Assembly (NCBI GenBank): GCA_026874595.1
Contig: CM049318.1
Coordinates: 59,184,250-59,248,249, forward strand
Length of the DNA: 64,000 nucleotides
Reading direction: 5' to 3'
Source of the DNA: Sipunculus nudus
Taxonomy: Eukaryota > Annelida > Sipuncula > Golfingiida > Sipunculidae
In this document: one piece after another, positions 9,817 through 21,365 of the stretch
Layout of the letters: every line of letters begins with the position of its first letter
How positions within the stretch are numbered: the first letter of the stretch is position 1
The notes under the pieces: generated by a model
Told to the model about the DNA's origin: nothing
Seen by the model: the letters and a program-made list of their open reading frames with translations, nothing else
Databases searched by the model: none
Translations under genes and position numbers: made by a program

Positions 9817-11626
9817 CTGTCAAAATGAAGAATGGTGAAATCTTGTGTAAGTGGGGCTTGGCATTATCACGTGACTATCGGACACCACAACACCTGTTGT
9901 TATTTCAGGAACATCACATTAACCATAACATAACAAATGTTACATACAACAGACCGTGTAAATCTGTAGCTCATTCATCTGAAAATTTGTTCCATGTAAT
10001 TCAAATGGAGCACAAAATGGCCCTTCCTCAACCAAACATTAAGTCGATGTAATTCAACTCAAAATCAATATGGATTGTCCATCTTTATGCATGCGTTCTC
10101 ACTTTTCTTTTTTAGCAGGCCTGGACAAATTAAAAATCTGGAGTGCTTCTGTAGCTTGCTCAAAGGTATGACACATTTACTTTCTATTATGTATTTGAAA
10201 TTTGCCAGGTCCATTTTTTAAGGCTAGAATATTCTTTTTGCAAGGCTGAATTTTCACAATTTTTGTACTTTTCTGCCATTCCCTCGAGGTTTCATTTTTG
10301 TAATCTGATGATTAACAAGCATTAGCTGATACCCATCTAATTGCAGACACTGGCACAGATTCTCAAGTTAAGATGAGAGCAGGATAATTTTCCTCTACAG
10401 TAATCTTAATTTAATGAGAGAATTATGTCATGCTACTTGGACTTGCAAACAGTAGAGCATTGTTTATTTGAACATCATTTATCCAAAAATTGTTTATCTG
10501 AAATTTATAACTGAGAACTGAAATTTTGACCTATATCTTAAATCCAAACAATTAGAAAATATTCAGGAATGAATTGAATTTTGATTTTCCATGGCCAATT
10601 AGTAATATTCTCAATGTATTTTATATGATAAATTTATTAAAATTTATTGAAAACCTGACAAAAATCCTGTTATTTTGGAGTAGCTTCATTAGCTTTTTCT
10701 AGTCCAAACAATCATTTATCCGAACAAAAAGCCTGTCCCCCAAGCTTTTCAGATAAACAACACTCTACAGTATATATTTTATTGACACCTTGTATGCACA
10801 GATGAAAATATATATTCAGAAAATATGATTTTGCCTAATTTTTAATGATCATTTGCTTAATTTGTCCAGACCTGCATAGTGCATATATGTTTGTACTGTC
10901 ATCCAGAAAACATTAAAACAATCATTATGGTTTATGTAATATAGGGCTGCAATGATACCATATTTCATGATACAATACATATCTTGAAATGTTATGATAT
11001 GATATCATAAAAATATGTTATATTATAATTTAAATTCCAAGCAAGGTTTTTTTTACCCTGGAAACAGAATAATATATTCATCATCTCATTTTCTTGTTAA
11101 GTGTCTTTGTTAATTGTCTTGAGATAAAGTACAGTTGCAGCCCAAGTAATGAGTATATATTACCAAAGAAGTGCTAAACATTACTTTTTTATCATGAAGT
11201 AGACAAAAAAATGCATATGAAAATACTTAACATTTAAAAAATACTGATTTAAATTATATTTTATGGACAGATGGGTCTTGAAAACAGAAAGAACAGATTT
11301 AATTTTTGTGGAAATACAGGTCTAAAAGTGAATAAGAGTTGATTAACTTTAGAGTTGATTTGGATTCAGATGTAAAAACTTTTCCCTTTTTGTATAGCGG
11401 TCTCTATATGTAGAGTATACAGAACCAACAACTGCTGGAGGAATTTGGAACTGTCAGGAGATACAGGTGTTGAGGAAAGAAGTCTGTAAATTTGACATGA
11501 CTCATCACGTCAGAAACTTTTTAAGTTGGTAGAAGCAAGGGGATAGTTTATAAATGTTAGGAGTTTTGTATTCATGTAACTAGTGACTAGATTTATATTA
11601 CAGACAGAACATGCTGATGAACTTAC
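9817..11626 (-). other. Intron upstream of the alternative exons
   Basis: The intron begins GTAAGT at 11626 and ends TTTTGACAG. The only recognisable content is a pogo/Tigger-like MITE at 10449-10772; the remainder is AT-rich sequence with no supported exon. The acceptor of exon 6a is immediately preceded by CATTCTTCATTTTGACAG, a reasonable pyrimidine tract. Confidence 0.7.
10449..10772. mobile_element. pogo/Tigger-like MITE
   Basis: The ends are inverted repeats: left ACAGTAGAGCATTGTTTAT and, read on the opposite strand, right ACTGTAGAGTGTTGTTTAT, both followed by a TGAA-type continuation. The interior repeats 'TTTATC(C/T)GAA' phrases. There is no coding capacity. The ends resemble pogo-group elements, which insert at TA; the flanking TA is clear only on the right side. 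Confidence 0.6.
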
Positions 11627-11900
11627 TGGGTAATAGTTGACTAACACTTTGTGGAAGAGCAGCTTGGGCTAACATATGTGTCATGCTAGCTTGGCTTACA
11701 ACCGGTGGTGCCACCGTCTGCATGAGAGTTGGCGTCGACATCGCTGACTGGGTGGTGGGTAGTGTTGACGCGGCTAGCTGTGACGTGACATGAGACTGCG
11801 ACAGTGGGGGTGTTGGTAGCTGCTGTGTGAGGTGGCTTTGCGTTCCGATGCCATTCGTTAACCCTGTCGTCTGACTCGTAGCGACTGGACTCTGTAATAC
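11627..11900 (-). CDS. POU6F: POU6 exon: S/T/Q/P-rich activation-type region
   Basis: The exon encodes VLQSPVATSQTTGLTNGIG, TQSHLTQQLPTPPLSQSHVT, SQLAASTLPTTQSAMSTPTL, MQTVAPPVVSQASMTHMLAQ and AALPQSVSQLLP, a low-complexity stretch typical of transcription-factor activation regions. The donor CCCA|GTAAGT is strong and leaves phase 1, matching both POU-specific exons. The start is ambiguous: two in-phase AGs nine nt apart, GTACAG| at 11901 and TTACAG| at 11892, give exons of 274 or 265 nt, and both keep the frame with the preceding phase-0 donor. I used the longer. Gln/Ser/Thr-rich sequence upstream of the POU domain is the rule in class 6. Confidence 0.86.
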
Positions 11901-12468
11901 CTGTACCATTAAATACGAACATCTGCAGTGACCAGTCACTACAATTATTATACCACACCATATGTGTTTAATTAGAAATGTTTCAAGTAATCTAAAATCC
12001 AATTTTGGACTGATATAAAATAACTGATGACTTACTTTGCTGTAGATTTTACTGTCAAGTATAAACACCCGATGTAACCAACTTCTATTTATTTACAGTA
12101 AAAGTTTGTTATGACAATGTACTTTGACAAACAAGAGGTTCAAAACAAGTGTATTTTAACTGGAAATAATTCTGTTGGAACAAATAGCTTTATACTTATA
12201 CATGAATACTTTTTATATGTTACTTAATATTTCAAATTCAGCTTCTACCAATGCAATTCCAGCATCACCATCAAGCAGTGTATTTATAACATTTGCAAAG
12301 GCTTATAATGCCCTTTCCTAAAGATACAAAGAAAAATTATTCTTAAATGATATAAGTTTAAGTCTATTACATATCAAATAGTAGAGAGAACACAGCAGAT
12401 AACAGCTGGATCTGTTAACAGCTCTGTTTACACACATTATTTTGCTTGAATCTTGAGTAATGACATAC
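11901..12468 (-). other. Short intron, no other content seen
   Basis: The donor is CCG|GTATGT at 12468 and the acceptor is one of the two AGs near 11892-11901. The interior is AT-rich; I see no repeat or exon in it. Confidence 0.7.
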
Positions 12469-12650
12469 CGGTGTTGGTGCCCCGATGGCCACAATTTGAC
12501 CCTGTGCGTTTGTGATGATTTGTGGTAATCCTCCTGCAGAGGGCGCCACTGTGTTGGGGACAGCAGATAGCGCTTGTTGGTGTGTGGTTACTTGTGAGGG
12601 TATACTGGAGGTGACACTGACGGATGGGGTAGAGTTGGCCACAGATTGTG
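12469..12650 (-). CDS. POU6F: POU6 exon with conserved TNAQGQIVAIG motif
   Basis: This 182-nt exon has acceptor ATTTCAG|CACAATC and donor ACACCG|GTATGT. It encodes (A)QSVANSTPSVSVTSSIPSQ, VTTHQQALSAVPNTVAPSAG and GLPQIITNAQGQIVAIGAPTP. The segment PQIITNAQGQIVAIG matches a motif conserved in vertebrate class 6 proteins upstream of the POU domain. It supports family assignment of this otherwise low-complexity exon. It starts at phase 1 and ends at phase 0. A related motif (QLITTSNGQLIATNL) is present in the preceding exon. Confidence 0.9.
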
Positions 12651-12744
12651 CTGAAATATGTAAAATAATTACTTGTTTTATTTCATACAAAAAAAACAAC
12701 AAAAAACCAAGAGCACCACAAACGTGCAAAATACATCTGTCTTA

Positions 12745-13130
12745 CGTCTTGTGACCTCTGACCTCATTAAATATGTCTGAAATCTGCTGAGGAATTTAAT
12801 TGAGGTAAGAAACTCAATTGGTAAATAATTTTATATGTTTAATGAGTTTCATGAAAATCCATAGGATTTTTGTCAAGTCACTACTGTGCCTCCGAAGTGC
12901 GGTGACCTCTGACCTCCTTAAATATTTGTGTATCTTAGGCAAGATATTTTATTGATTAACATTTCTGATGAGTTTTATAAAAATCCTTTATATTCTTCGT
13001 AAGTTATCGGTGACACCACAAAGTAGCCTAGTGACCTGTGACCTTGTTAAATATGCTAGGATTCTGCTCCTAATTGAACTTGGGCGAGATTATCTGTTGG
13101 TTAGTAGTTATGGTAAGTATGGAGAAAATC
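12745..13130 (+). repeat. About 135-bp tandem repeat with TGACCTCTGACCT words
   Basis: Three diverged units start near 12750 (GTGACCTCTGACCTCATTAA), 12901 (GTGACCTCTGACCTCCTTAA) and 13030 (GTGACCTGTGACCTTGTTAA). Each is followed by AAATAT and a distant GAGTTT(C/T)ATGAAAATCC-type phrase. A further single copy is at 44530-44660. TGACCTCTGACCT is the complement of a direct repeat of AGGTCA with one-base spacing. Confidence 0.65.
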
Positions 13131-13454
13131 TATGAAAGCCCCGGTTTGTTATCACAGCGATACTATAAGTTAACAGAAGGAAGCATGACAGACAGATGGA
13201 CAGACTGTGGGTATACCATAATACTCCCTTCATATGACGGCCATATGACAAACAAATTGAAGAAACTATTGTGTCTGACATCTTTGACCATAAGTGTAAC
13301 TTCTATCACATGGTCACATTAGGAAAATAACCTCTTGCTATGGACACATCAAGAAAACATCGAAAAAGAAATATCTGGCATCAAACATAAACATCTTATC
13401 ATTAATATGAGAGTACTTACATTGTCATAGCCCAATCTTGTTTCATAGTTACAT

Positions 13455-13800
13455 TATGTAACAGGCCTAAGTTTGTTTGTTATATTGTGAAACAGGCCGA
13501 AGTTTGTTCATTATATTGTGAAACAGGCCTATGTTAGTCTGTTGTATTGTGAAACAGGCCTATTTTTGTCCACTGTTTTTATAAACAGGCCTATGTTGGA
13601 CCATTATATTTTGAAACAGGCCTATGTTTGTCTGTTGTGTTGTGAAACAGGCCTATGTTTGTCTTCTGTATTGTGAAACAGGCCCATGTTTGTCTGTTAT
13701 ATTGCGAAACAGGAAATATGTGAAACAGGCCATCAGTTGTCTGTTATATTGTGAAAGAGGCCCATGTTTGTGTGCATTATTGTGAAAAAAGCCTGTTTGT
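13455..13800 (+). repeat. 31-bp minisatellite
   Basis: About eleven degenerate copies of a unit containing GTGAAACAGGCCTATGTTTG then TCTGTTATATT. The word ACAGGCC recurs at 13461, 13492, 13523 and 13554, i.e. every 31 bp. Later copies lose the spacing and are partly truncated. Confidence 0.85.
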
Positions 13801-14223
13801 CTATGAAACTGTGTAACCAGCCTAAATGTATTTATCTGGCCTATGTTTGTTTGGTATATTGGGAGATAGTTCTATGCTGTGTGTTAATATTTTGATATAG
13901 TATCCCAGTTTTGTGTAATATATAAATATAAACTTATTTATTTTACATGGATTGTACAAATAGTTATTATAACTAATCGAGGCACTCTCTAGACTCCGAT
14001 GATGGCGTTCGGTAGTCTGCAATACAGACTCAAATGTGTTTCACTATTGTGTCTTTGAAAACTTTTCCGAATATATTTCCATACATAATTAGCCGTCTGT
14101 TACATTGAGATACAAACCCAATTTAGTACAATATAGACCAAGTTCAGATAACAGATTACACGATGACACTGACCCAGTTTTTTACATTACAATTTAATAC
14201 TGACATATCTAAATAATAATAAC

Positions 14224-14376
14224 CTGAGTTTGAGAGTGCAAAATTGAGGGGCTGAGCCAAGCTGGCAAGATTGGTAGCAATCAGCTGTCCATTTGAGGTA
14301 GTGATGAGTTGAATCTGACTTCCAGCGCCAGCAGCGAGAGATACGGGGATGGACAGCAACTGCTGTGTACCATTAC
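14224..14376 (-). CDS. POU6F: POU6 exon, symmetric phase 1-1
   Basis: This 153-nt exon has acceptor TATTTCAG|GTAATGG and donor AACTCAG|GTTATT. It encodes (G)NGTQQLLSIPVSLAAGAG, SQIQLITTSNGQLIATNLAS and LAQPLNFALSNS. QLITTSNGQLIA is a second version of the TNAQGQIVA motif in the next exon; vertebrate class 6 proteins also carry repeated copies. Both ends are phase 1 and the length is divisible by three, so the exon could be skipped without a frameshift. The donor GTTATT is weak. Confidence 0.88.
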
Positions 14377-15105
14377 CTGAAATATGAATAATTACAATAT
14401 GAAAGGTACCAATATAATATATTATAAATAAATAAAATCATATGTAAATACAATATGATATATATATAAATACAATCACAAAAATTTATGGCCTTTACTA
14501 AATATATAAATAATATGCAGTACTTCAGAAGTTGGGGGGTTAAAAAAAAAATACTAGATTTCTACAGATTTGACTGTGAAGATTAAGGTCAAGGTCACCA
14601 ATTTTCAAATTCATCCTAGAACTTAGTTGAAACAAATTTTGTATCAAATTTTGTACTATGGAAACACAATATAATTTATTTATATACAATCTCATAACTG
14701 ATGGCCTTTACTAAAATATAAATTTACAGTCCCTCAAGTGTTATGTTACAGGACAAACTATCATGTTCAAAAGTAATGTAGTTCACAATAATTTTACATT
14801 TTAGCTGATATGACCTTACTGATCAAAGTCACCAACACCAGTAATCGAACTTGTTCAAGATTTATGTAAAAACATTTTGTTTTGAAGTTCAGGAAAATGC
14901 AATGCTTAAAAAGTTAAAATGTTTAAAAGAAATACATAAGACAAAAACTGACCATGACGGATGATTGATAACAACAAGAGGGGATTTGGGGGGGGGGGGG
15001 GGAGGAGGCAGACAGAATCAATACATAACACTGCTATAAATACTTGTCATAATGATTTAATTAAATTTAATTCTGTGACTGATAACAATTATTTGGGATT
15101 TATAC
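14377..15105 (-). other. Short intron, G-tract only
   Basis: AT-rich sequence with a poly-G run at about 14989-15002 (poly-C on the gene strand). Phrases such as 'AAATTTATGGCCTTTACTAAA' recur near 14485 and 14700, suggesting an old repeat. No exon is supported. Confidence 0.6.
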
Positions 15106-15285
15106 CTGTTGACACTGGGATTAACAGATGCTGTATTGGCATTGCCTGGCCCTGACTTTGCACTGGTTGACCTGCCAGTATAAACTGTGGCGCCACCTGT
15201 GGTTGGCCCAGCAAAGCTTGCTGTGCTGCTTGTTGACTAGAAAATGGTGCTCCTGACTGTGACAAAATTGTGTGACCAGTGCCTG
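15106..15285 (-). CDS. POU6F: POU6 exon, Q-rich, symmetric phase 1-1
   Basis: This 180-nt exon encodes (A)GTGHTILSQSGAPFSSQQ, AAQQALLGQPQVAPQFILAG and QPVQSQGQAMPIQHLLIPVST, a Gln-rich activation-type region. The acceptor is TCTTTCAGCAG, a NAGNAG: use of the first or second AG adds or omits one Ala without changing frame. The donor is ACAACAG|GTATA-like (AACAG|GTATA). Like the next exon it is phase 1-1 with length divisible by three, so it could be a cassette exon. The Q-rich composition agrees with family members; no single motif identifies it, so the call rests on splice signals, phase and position. Confidence 0.87.
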
Positions 15286-16306
15286 CTGAAAGACAAAATA
15301 TATCCACCTTATTACACATATTCTGAAAAGACGTACAGGTATTAATCAGAGTGTCATGACTGAGGACACATAAAATTAGTGACCTATAGGTCATGAGGCT
15401 CAGCTGACAAGCATGACCTAACATCTTTGTCAGAAATGATAATAGCCACACAAAATCTAGCTATTTTATTTGTCTTTCTAAGGCCACTTTCCTGAGACAT
15501 AACAGTCACATTCTTAACATGGTTAGAAAACATGCATTTTGGAGCAAAATTTGTAAAATAATAAAAAAAACCAAGCCTTATTCTATATTTGTCAGTTTAT
15601 ATGCTAGAGTGGCCTATTCTTTTGTATCATTTGATTAGTTTTATGTTTAACTTGCAAGTCTTGTTTAATCTCTCATGGTTTTTGAACAAACAAGAACATA
15701 CATAATTTCACTTAAAGACTGACACTCCTCAGGCCCAAATTTTGCAGCCATAATTATGAAACTTACTCATATCAACAATACAGTATCTCTATACTGTTTT
15801 TTCCTCATCTTAGGAGCATGGCCACCAAGGGGAGTTGCACCTTAAAAACAATGATATATAATAATTGAGCCATATCTCCAAAATTGTAAACTATATCACA
15901 ACTTTTAGAGCAGCATCTGAAACTGCCATCCATGGGCTCATTCCTGTGATCAGTGATCACCTAGCCTTATAATATTCTGCCCTTACCATTGTTACTTATT
16001 TAGGAAGAATTCTTTAGAATTTGAATTATGGAGGTTAATCTTCTGTTTTCTGCATTCAGTAGCACTTGATTTCTTTCAAGTGTCACAGTTGAAAGTCTCA
16101 TAAAATTCCACCCTCTTTGTGAGAATGAGCAAGATTTTTAGCAAATGATTATAACCCGGGCATATTTTGTGCTAGGGAGGTCTTTTTTTTGGCATTGGGC
16201 TCCATTGGATATTCTTTCAGTGACACAAATATATTAAATCTTGTCAAAGCTCACTTATAAATTCAAACTTTAATCACTGTCTTGTTAATTTATGTGGGCT
16301 AAAATA

Positions 16307-16489
16307 TACAGTAAAACATCAAAATGATGACAACCAACGGAACCTCGATAAAGTGGTCACATTTATGAGGTGGTCATTTCAGCAAGGTCTGATATGTAGG
16401 ACAAGAAAATTATTGGGACCCTGAAGAAGTGGTTGTTATTTTTAGGTGGTTGCTAATTTGAGGTGGTCCTTAAGTGAGGCTTTACTGTA
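16307..16489. mobile_element. pogo/Tigger-like MITE (TACAGTAAAAC type)
   Basis: The 183-bp element begins TACAGTAAAAC and ends with the inverse, GCTTTACTGTA. The interior repeats 'GTGGTCA' and 'GAGGTGGTC' phrases in both orientations. A second copy is at 45457-45638. The terminal form (TA)CAGTAAAACCTC is typical of pogo-group MITEs; there is no coding capacity. Confidence 0.7.
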
Positions 16490-19400
16490 TGCACTGGGGA
16501 AGGAAATGGTGGTAATTCCGGGTTCTAATAGTGTTTACTGTAACAGGTCATTTTATCTTTCACGACAACTCAAAAAAAAAAAAATGTAGCTGTTTATATT
16601 TTAACTGCTAAACCAGCACCACTTTTGACATTGTGACATCTGTTTTCTAGCGTCGTCTGTTTGCCACATAAAGTGCAGGTCCTGGGACTGAATACCACAG
16701 TGTTCAGTCAAAACAGCAAAAGCATTTTATAATTAGAATGGATTAGAAACAATCCCTGGGCACAGATTTCTAGGCCATAATCAATAACTGTCAATAAGTA
16801 TTTGTCTTAATATAAAGGCCTTAATGAGCACTCATGGAGTGACCAAAGAATCAAGTGAATGGACAGTATTCTTACCATGCCACATAGTAAACCATGAGGC
16901 TTTCATCTAACTGCATTAAGTGTCTGTGAATCCTGTTGCGACTTACAAAATCACCTGATGTGAACTACTTTTCACCTGATATGGTTTACCTTATGTTTTT
17001 GTGTACAAACAATGGAACATACAGTTAAAATTTCTCTCCAATGTAATTTTAAGAGTCCTAAAATTATGTTTCCTGTTTTCGCAAGGTAAAAAGTATGTCA
17101 CTCATGATACAAATTTTCAAAATTCAGGTCAAAACACAAATGTTCCACAACAAATACATGGATTGAGCACTGCAGTGTTGCTCTTAAATGGTATCTATAC
17201 ACAGGGTACAAACATAGGAAATACCATTTTTTTTTTGTGATTGAGTGGGGGACCTTCAAACAGCCTTTGTTAACCTTAATGTCATCTTCCTTTATCTTGT
17301 TTAGCCCTTGAATGCATCAGACAACAGAGCAAACTGGTATCCCAATTTTGACAGACCATCATGGCCTGTTTATGGGGCTGATGTTGATGTATTAAAATTG
17401 CTGAAAGCAAAAACTCCAAACCTTCCACTAATTTAAAATTGTTGTCTCTCAGGGACAGCATCAAATTTACTGCCTTTCAAAGCCACTGGACCAAATTACT
17501 GGATTGTTTTACCCTGTTGTTGCATGTGAGATTTTTGCAAACAATTTCATCATTCATAAAATAAAACCCTCTAATATTAAAATAGTCCTGAGCTACAGCC
17601 AGCTGAATGGAGTATAGATGACACACCATTCCCCGGGTAATTTTCTTGCACTAGCCGATGCTGTTCTGCCTGGCCGAGCATGGAATCCTGTGCCAGCACC
17701 GATGACTTTTAGATCAATATCTAATGCTCAGGGACCCCCCCTGGCCTACCAATAGTCTGTTACAGCTATCCCCCCTGTACAATATCAAAGTCATTTCAGC
17801 TGAATTATTCTCTAACCCATTGTACTCTGAAGGCTGATATTAGCAATTTTCCACTGACTCTATCTACTGTGTTTTACTCTAATGAAAATACAGTCTAGCA
17901 TAATTCTACTTTCCTTGCCAATCCTGATATTAAGTATAAACAATTATATTTGACATATTAGAAAATTAGGTATGGAATGATATTAAGTGAAAACATTTTT
18001 TTACATAATATTACTGGTAATCATATATTGTAATATTTGTAAATATGTAATATATTCTGAATGAATGACAATAAATTCTCAGGATTTCAATTATAAATCT
18101 TTCAATTTAGCTGTAATTTAATATAAATAAGATAAAGCAAATGTTTTGGGGATTAAATAATCTTTCAGGAACATAAATTCCAATTTGCAGGTTTTCATTC
18201 AAATATATGTATATATATCCACTTCATTGAGGGTAAGATACTATGCAAAATGTGATTTATTTAAGAGCAGTTACAGAAGTTATTCCGTCTGGGAACATCT
18301 GTTTCCATTCAAAACATCTACTAATATTATGAATGCAACTAGTCCACTTAAAACTAGTCCACTTAAAACTAGTCCACTTAAAACCTCCCAATATCATCAC
18401 TTCCCAAGATAAGTAATATACAAAGTCTGACGCCCTCAGACAAGAACTTGCTCAGGCTGGCAGCCAGCAATCAAGTGAGCAAATACTACCTCTCTCGCAG
18501 ATGTTTTTCAGACTGTCCCCTGCCTCCCATTTTGATTCAGTCATTAGTATTTTGCTGAAAGGATTCTGAATCTCGTCTGACAGGAGAACGACAGGTGCAG
18601 GAAAAGGTTAACATTCTAATGGAACCGGTCCTTAAACAATCAATATTTTTTTTCTTTTTGTGTGGTTCCCTGCTGAGGCATAAGCTTATTGAGTACTAGG
18701 TATTTCAAATTATACTGTATCCCTTTAATCTTTTAGTCAATTTAATCCCTTCCACCTGTCCCACAACTTAATGGGCAAAGCGGCAGTAAAAACACTTTGG
18801 GATACTATAGCACATAGCATCTAGGATTACCTATTGAAATTATACTTTATCTTTACAAACTGGCAATTCACTGTAATAAGTGACCCATAGGTCATGACCC
18901 TCAGTTCATGAGCATGACCAATGCCATTAAAGCTAAACATCAGCTGAGAAATTAGGATAATAATGATGCAATTTCACACCACTGTTGGTGACATTTTCAT
19001 TGTTTTCATTTATCTGCTCCAACATTACAGTTATCATTGCTAGCTAATACTGTGTTATAGTTGTTGTTTTTCAATCTCTAAATTTCCATCATACTTGCAA
19101 AACAATAAAGGAGTTATTGATAGTACCTAAGTCCTATAGTCTGCAAAATATACATAAACATAAATTTCAAGTCACCTCAATTGATATTATAATTGAGAAA
19201 TAAGATATTTTCAAACAATGTTAATTCAAACTCAGGAATTAACAAATATTTAATTAAATATTATGAGAATTAACACATACCCTGACCAATTACAATGAGT
19301 ATATATACAAAAGGGTCACATCACATCAGACAAAAATGTTATATTCAGGTATCACCAAAGAGTTTCTAAATATACACTAAAAATAAACTTAAAATACATG

Positions 19401-19834
19401 TAAAACTGAGAAACTCAATAAAACTGCCTCTGCACTAGCTTACGTAGCATGTATGGGGACAATGAGAATATATATCCTTGCAATGTTGGAATAGATGTGG
19501 AAGGTTCTTTCTTCATTATATCTCCATCAGGTAACAAGAGGTATCATACTTAACCTTTGGTTTATTGTCTGTCAGTGAATTTACACAAAAAGCCAGAACA
19601 GACTTTGTTGCAATTTTGTGGAGGAATAGGAAAACATGCAAGGAACAATCCAATAAATTTTTGAGATAATCTAGATCACATCATATGTTTTTTCATTTGA
19701 AAGCTTCCTTCCTTTTTTTATAATGAACAGCTATTTCTTTTGTAACCAGTCAATCAGTCAGGGAACTGTGACAAATGTTTCTCCCTGCTCTCTATACAAA
19801 GCACCCGCTGCTATTAAAACACTCCACTGAATGA

Positions 19835-19835
<1 letters not shown>

Positions 19836-19877
<42 letters not shown>
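19836..19877. repeat. (AT)n microsatellite
   Basis: Uninterrupted alternating A and T for about 40 bp. Confidence 0.95.
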
Positions 19878-19879
<2 letters not shown>

Positions 19880-21109
19880 ACTTTATATGATAGTGATATT
19901 TTAGTAATATTATTTGACATATATTCCATCAATATGCCACAAGGTAACATGTAGAACAACCTTTTTAAGAATATTGAGAAACAGAACTGCATTGGTCGAG
20001 GTCTGTGTTCTCTGACCACTTTCTAATTGATCAGGGTTTTGCTCATGTCATTTTTATTTCTGCTCATGCTAGTCCTGTCTGTGTTTAGCCCATTAACGAG
20101 TATGCCCATACAAAATTCACTTGTGGCATTTTTGTGGCATTTTCATCCTGTGAATATTTATCTGTGCCATTTTTGTCTGTGGCATTTTAATTTAAGTAAT
20201 TTCCATACAATAATGGTCTAACCCTAGCTTTGGAATAAACCTTGAAACTATTCCATCAGGTTAATGTAATGACAGGACCTAAAATAGGACAGAGAGGTGA
20301 AGCAAGCATTAAACAGGTGTAGGCAGGTGATGGAGTTCCATATCGTCTGTACTATAAGGCAACACTACAGACTCTGGGAACAAATAAATATGGTGCAGCC
20401 GGAATTTATTTTGTTACTGGTAAAGACATAATACACTGAATTTGCCAGCTTGCTTTGAAAATACAAAATATTGCTCTACTTCTTGAAATGGTGTATTTGA
20501 CCAACACAAAATATAGTCCATTTTCCATTCCTTTCAGAATTATTTGAGGGAATCAGTGGACCCATAAAAAAAAGGGCGTGACAAATCTGTTGAATAATGA
20601 ATTTTTTTGTATGGCTTAACTGGTTTTACAGGAAGCTGGTATCCCTGGGGTTCAAATCTGGATGGAGAAACTCAAAAGATGAGGAAATGATGTATACCCA
20701 CTAGTGCATTAACATCAATCATAATCATTTCTCAGTCAGTCATCAATATTTACACAGCACTGTGAGCCATTCCTTGATCCATACAAACCCTAAAGACCTG
20801 ACCTTTAATACTGCTTTATTTAGCAAAATAACCTGTAGACTGAGACAGCCAGTCTCCTCGACTAAAAACGACTACATTCATCTGGGATAGATACTCAGCA
20901 TATGTAGCATATATAATGAATACAGTCATAGCAAAGGATATTAAGGCAAAGCAGCCACTCTGTAAAGCTTGGATGTATCATATCTGTGTATATATGTGTG
21001 CAGGGTTTAAATGACTGTACACTTTTATAACAATATTTTTCAATATTTTGCTTTGTGAAGGTAACTTTCCCCATTTTTAATGCTGGCTCAAGTTTGTCCT
21101 TGGTACACC

Positions 21110-21365
21110 TGCATATCCACATGATTATCCAGGTATCAACCAGGCTCTCTGTACTGCACATGTGTAACACTGGAGAACCCCTGAAAGGCGCACTCCTTTG
21201 TGAGTGAAAGAGGACTGTGGGGTATAATCTCCCCATTAAATCTACAAAGCAATCACCCTCAGTCTGATCCAACAGTGAAAAATCTCACTTCTCCTCAGCT
21301 GAGATTTGAACTGAAGATTTCATGGATTTAAGCGATGTTCTCTACCTCTAGACTATGGAAGCCTG
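21110..21365 (-). repeat. tRNA-derived SINE-like copy, family A
   Basis: Read on the minus strand, the head contains TAGTCTAGAGGTAGAGAAC (A-box-like) and AGTTCAAATCTC (B-box-like), followed by GTGAGATTTTTCACTGTTGG and a body ending CTTTCAGGGGTTCTCCAG. The body is shared with 37082-37388 (plus) and 61840-62110 (minus). RNA polymerase III boxes plus a shared unrelated body indicate a SINE. Confidence 0.7.

Larger units (their letters stand above)
12651..14223 (-). other. Intron with two tandem-repeat arrays
   Basis: The intron starts GTTATT and ends ATTTCAG. It holds a three-unit repeat with nuclear-receptor-like words (12745-13130) and a 31-bp minisatellite (13455-13800). The remaining sequence is plain and AT-rich. 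Confidence 0.7.
15286..21100 (-). other. Proximal part of the 21-kb intron
   Basis: No supported exon. Contents: a MITE at 16307-16489; apparently unique, GC-richer blocks around 17580-17780 and 18420-18620; a 15-bp triplet repeat (ACTAGTCCACTTAAA three times) at about 18337-18382; a MITE-like fragment at 19510-19740 resembling 7040-7260; and an AT dinucleotide run at 19836-19877. The rest is AT-rich sequence with nothing recognisable. Confidence 0.6.

Noticed and set aside
13440-13800. CRISPR-like regular repeats
   Set aside because: Units are contiguous 31-bp minisatellite copies without unique spacers, in an intron of an animal gene.
15181-15200. GTGGCGCCAC palindrome inside the Q-rich exon as a repeat-derived exon segment
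   Set aside because: The 10-bp match fits coding of Q-V-A-P-Q and the flanks do not resemble the repeat families carrying GGTGGCGCCACC.
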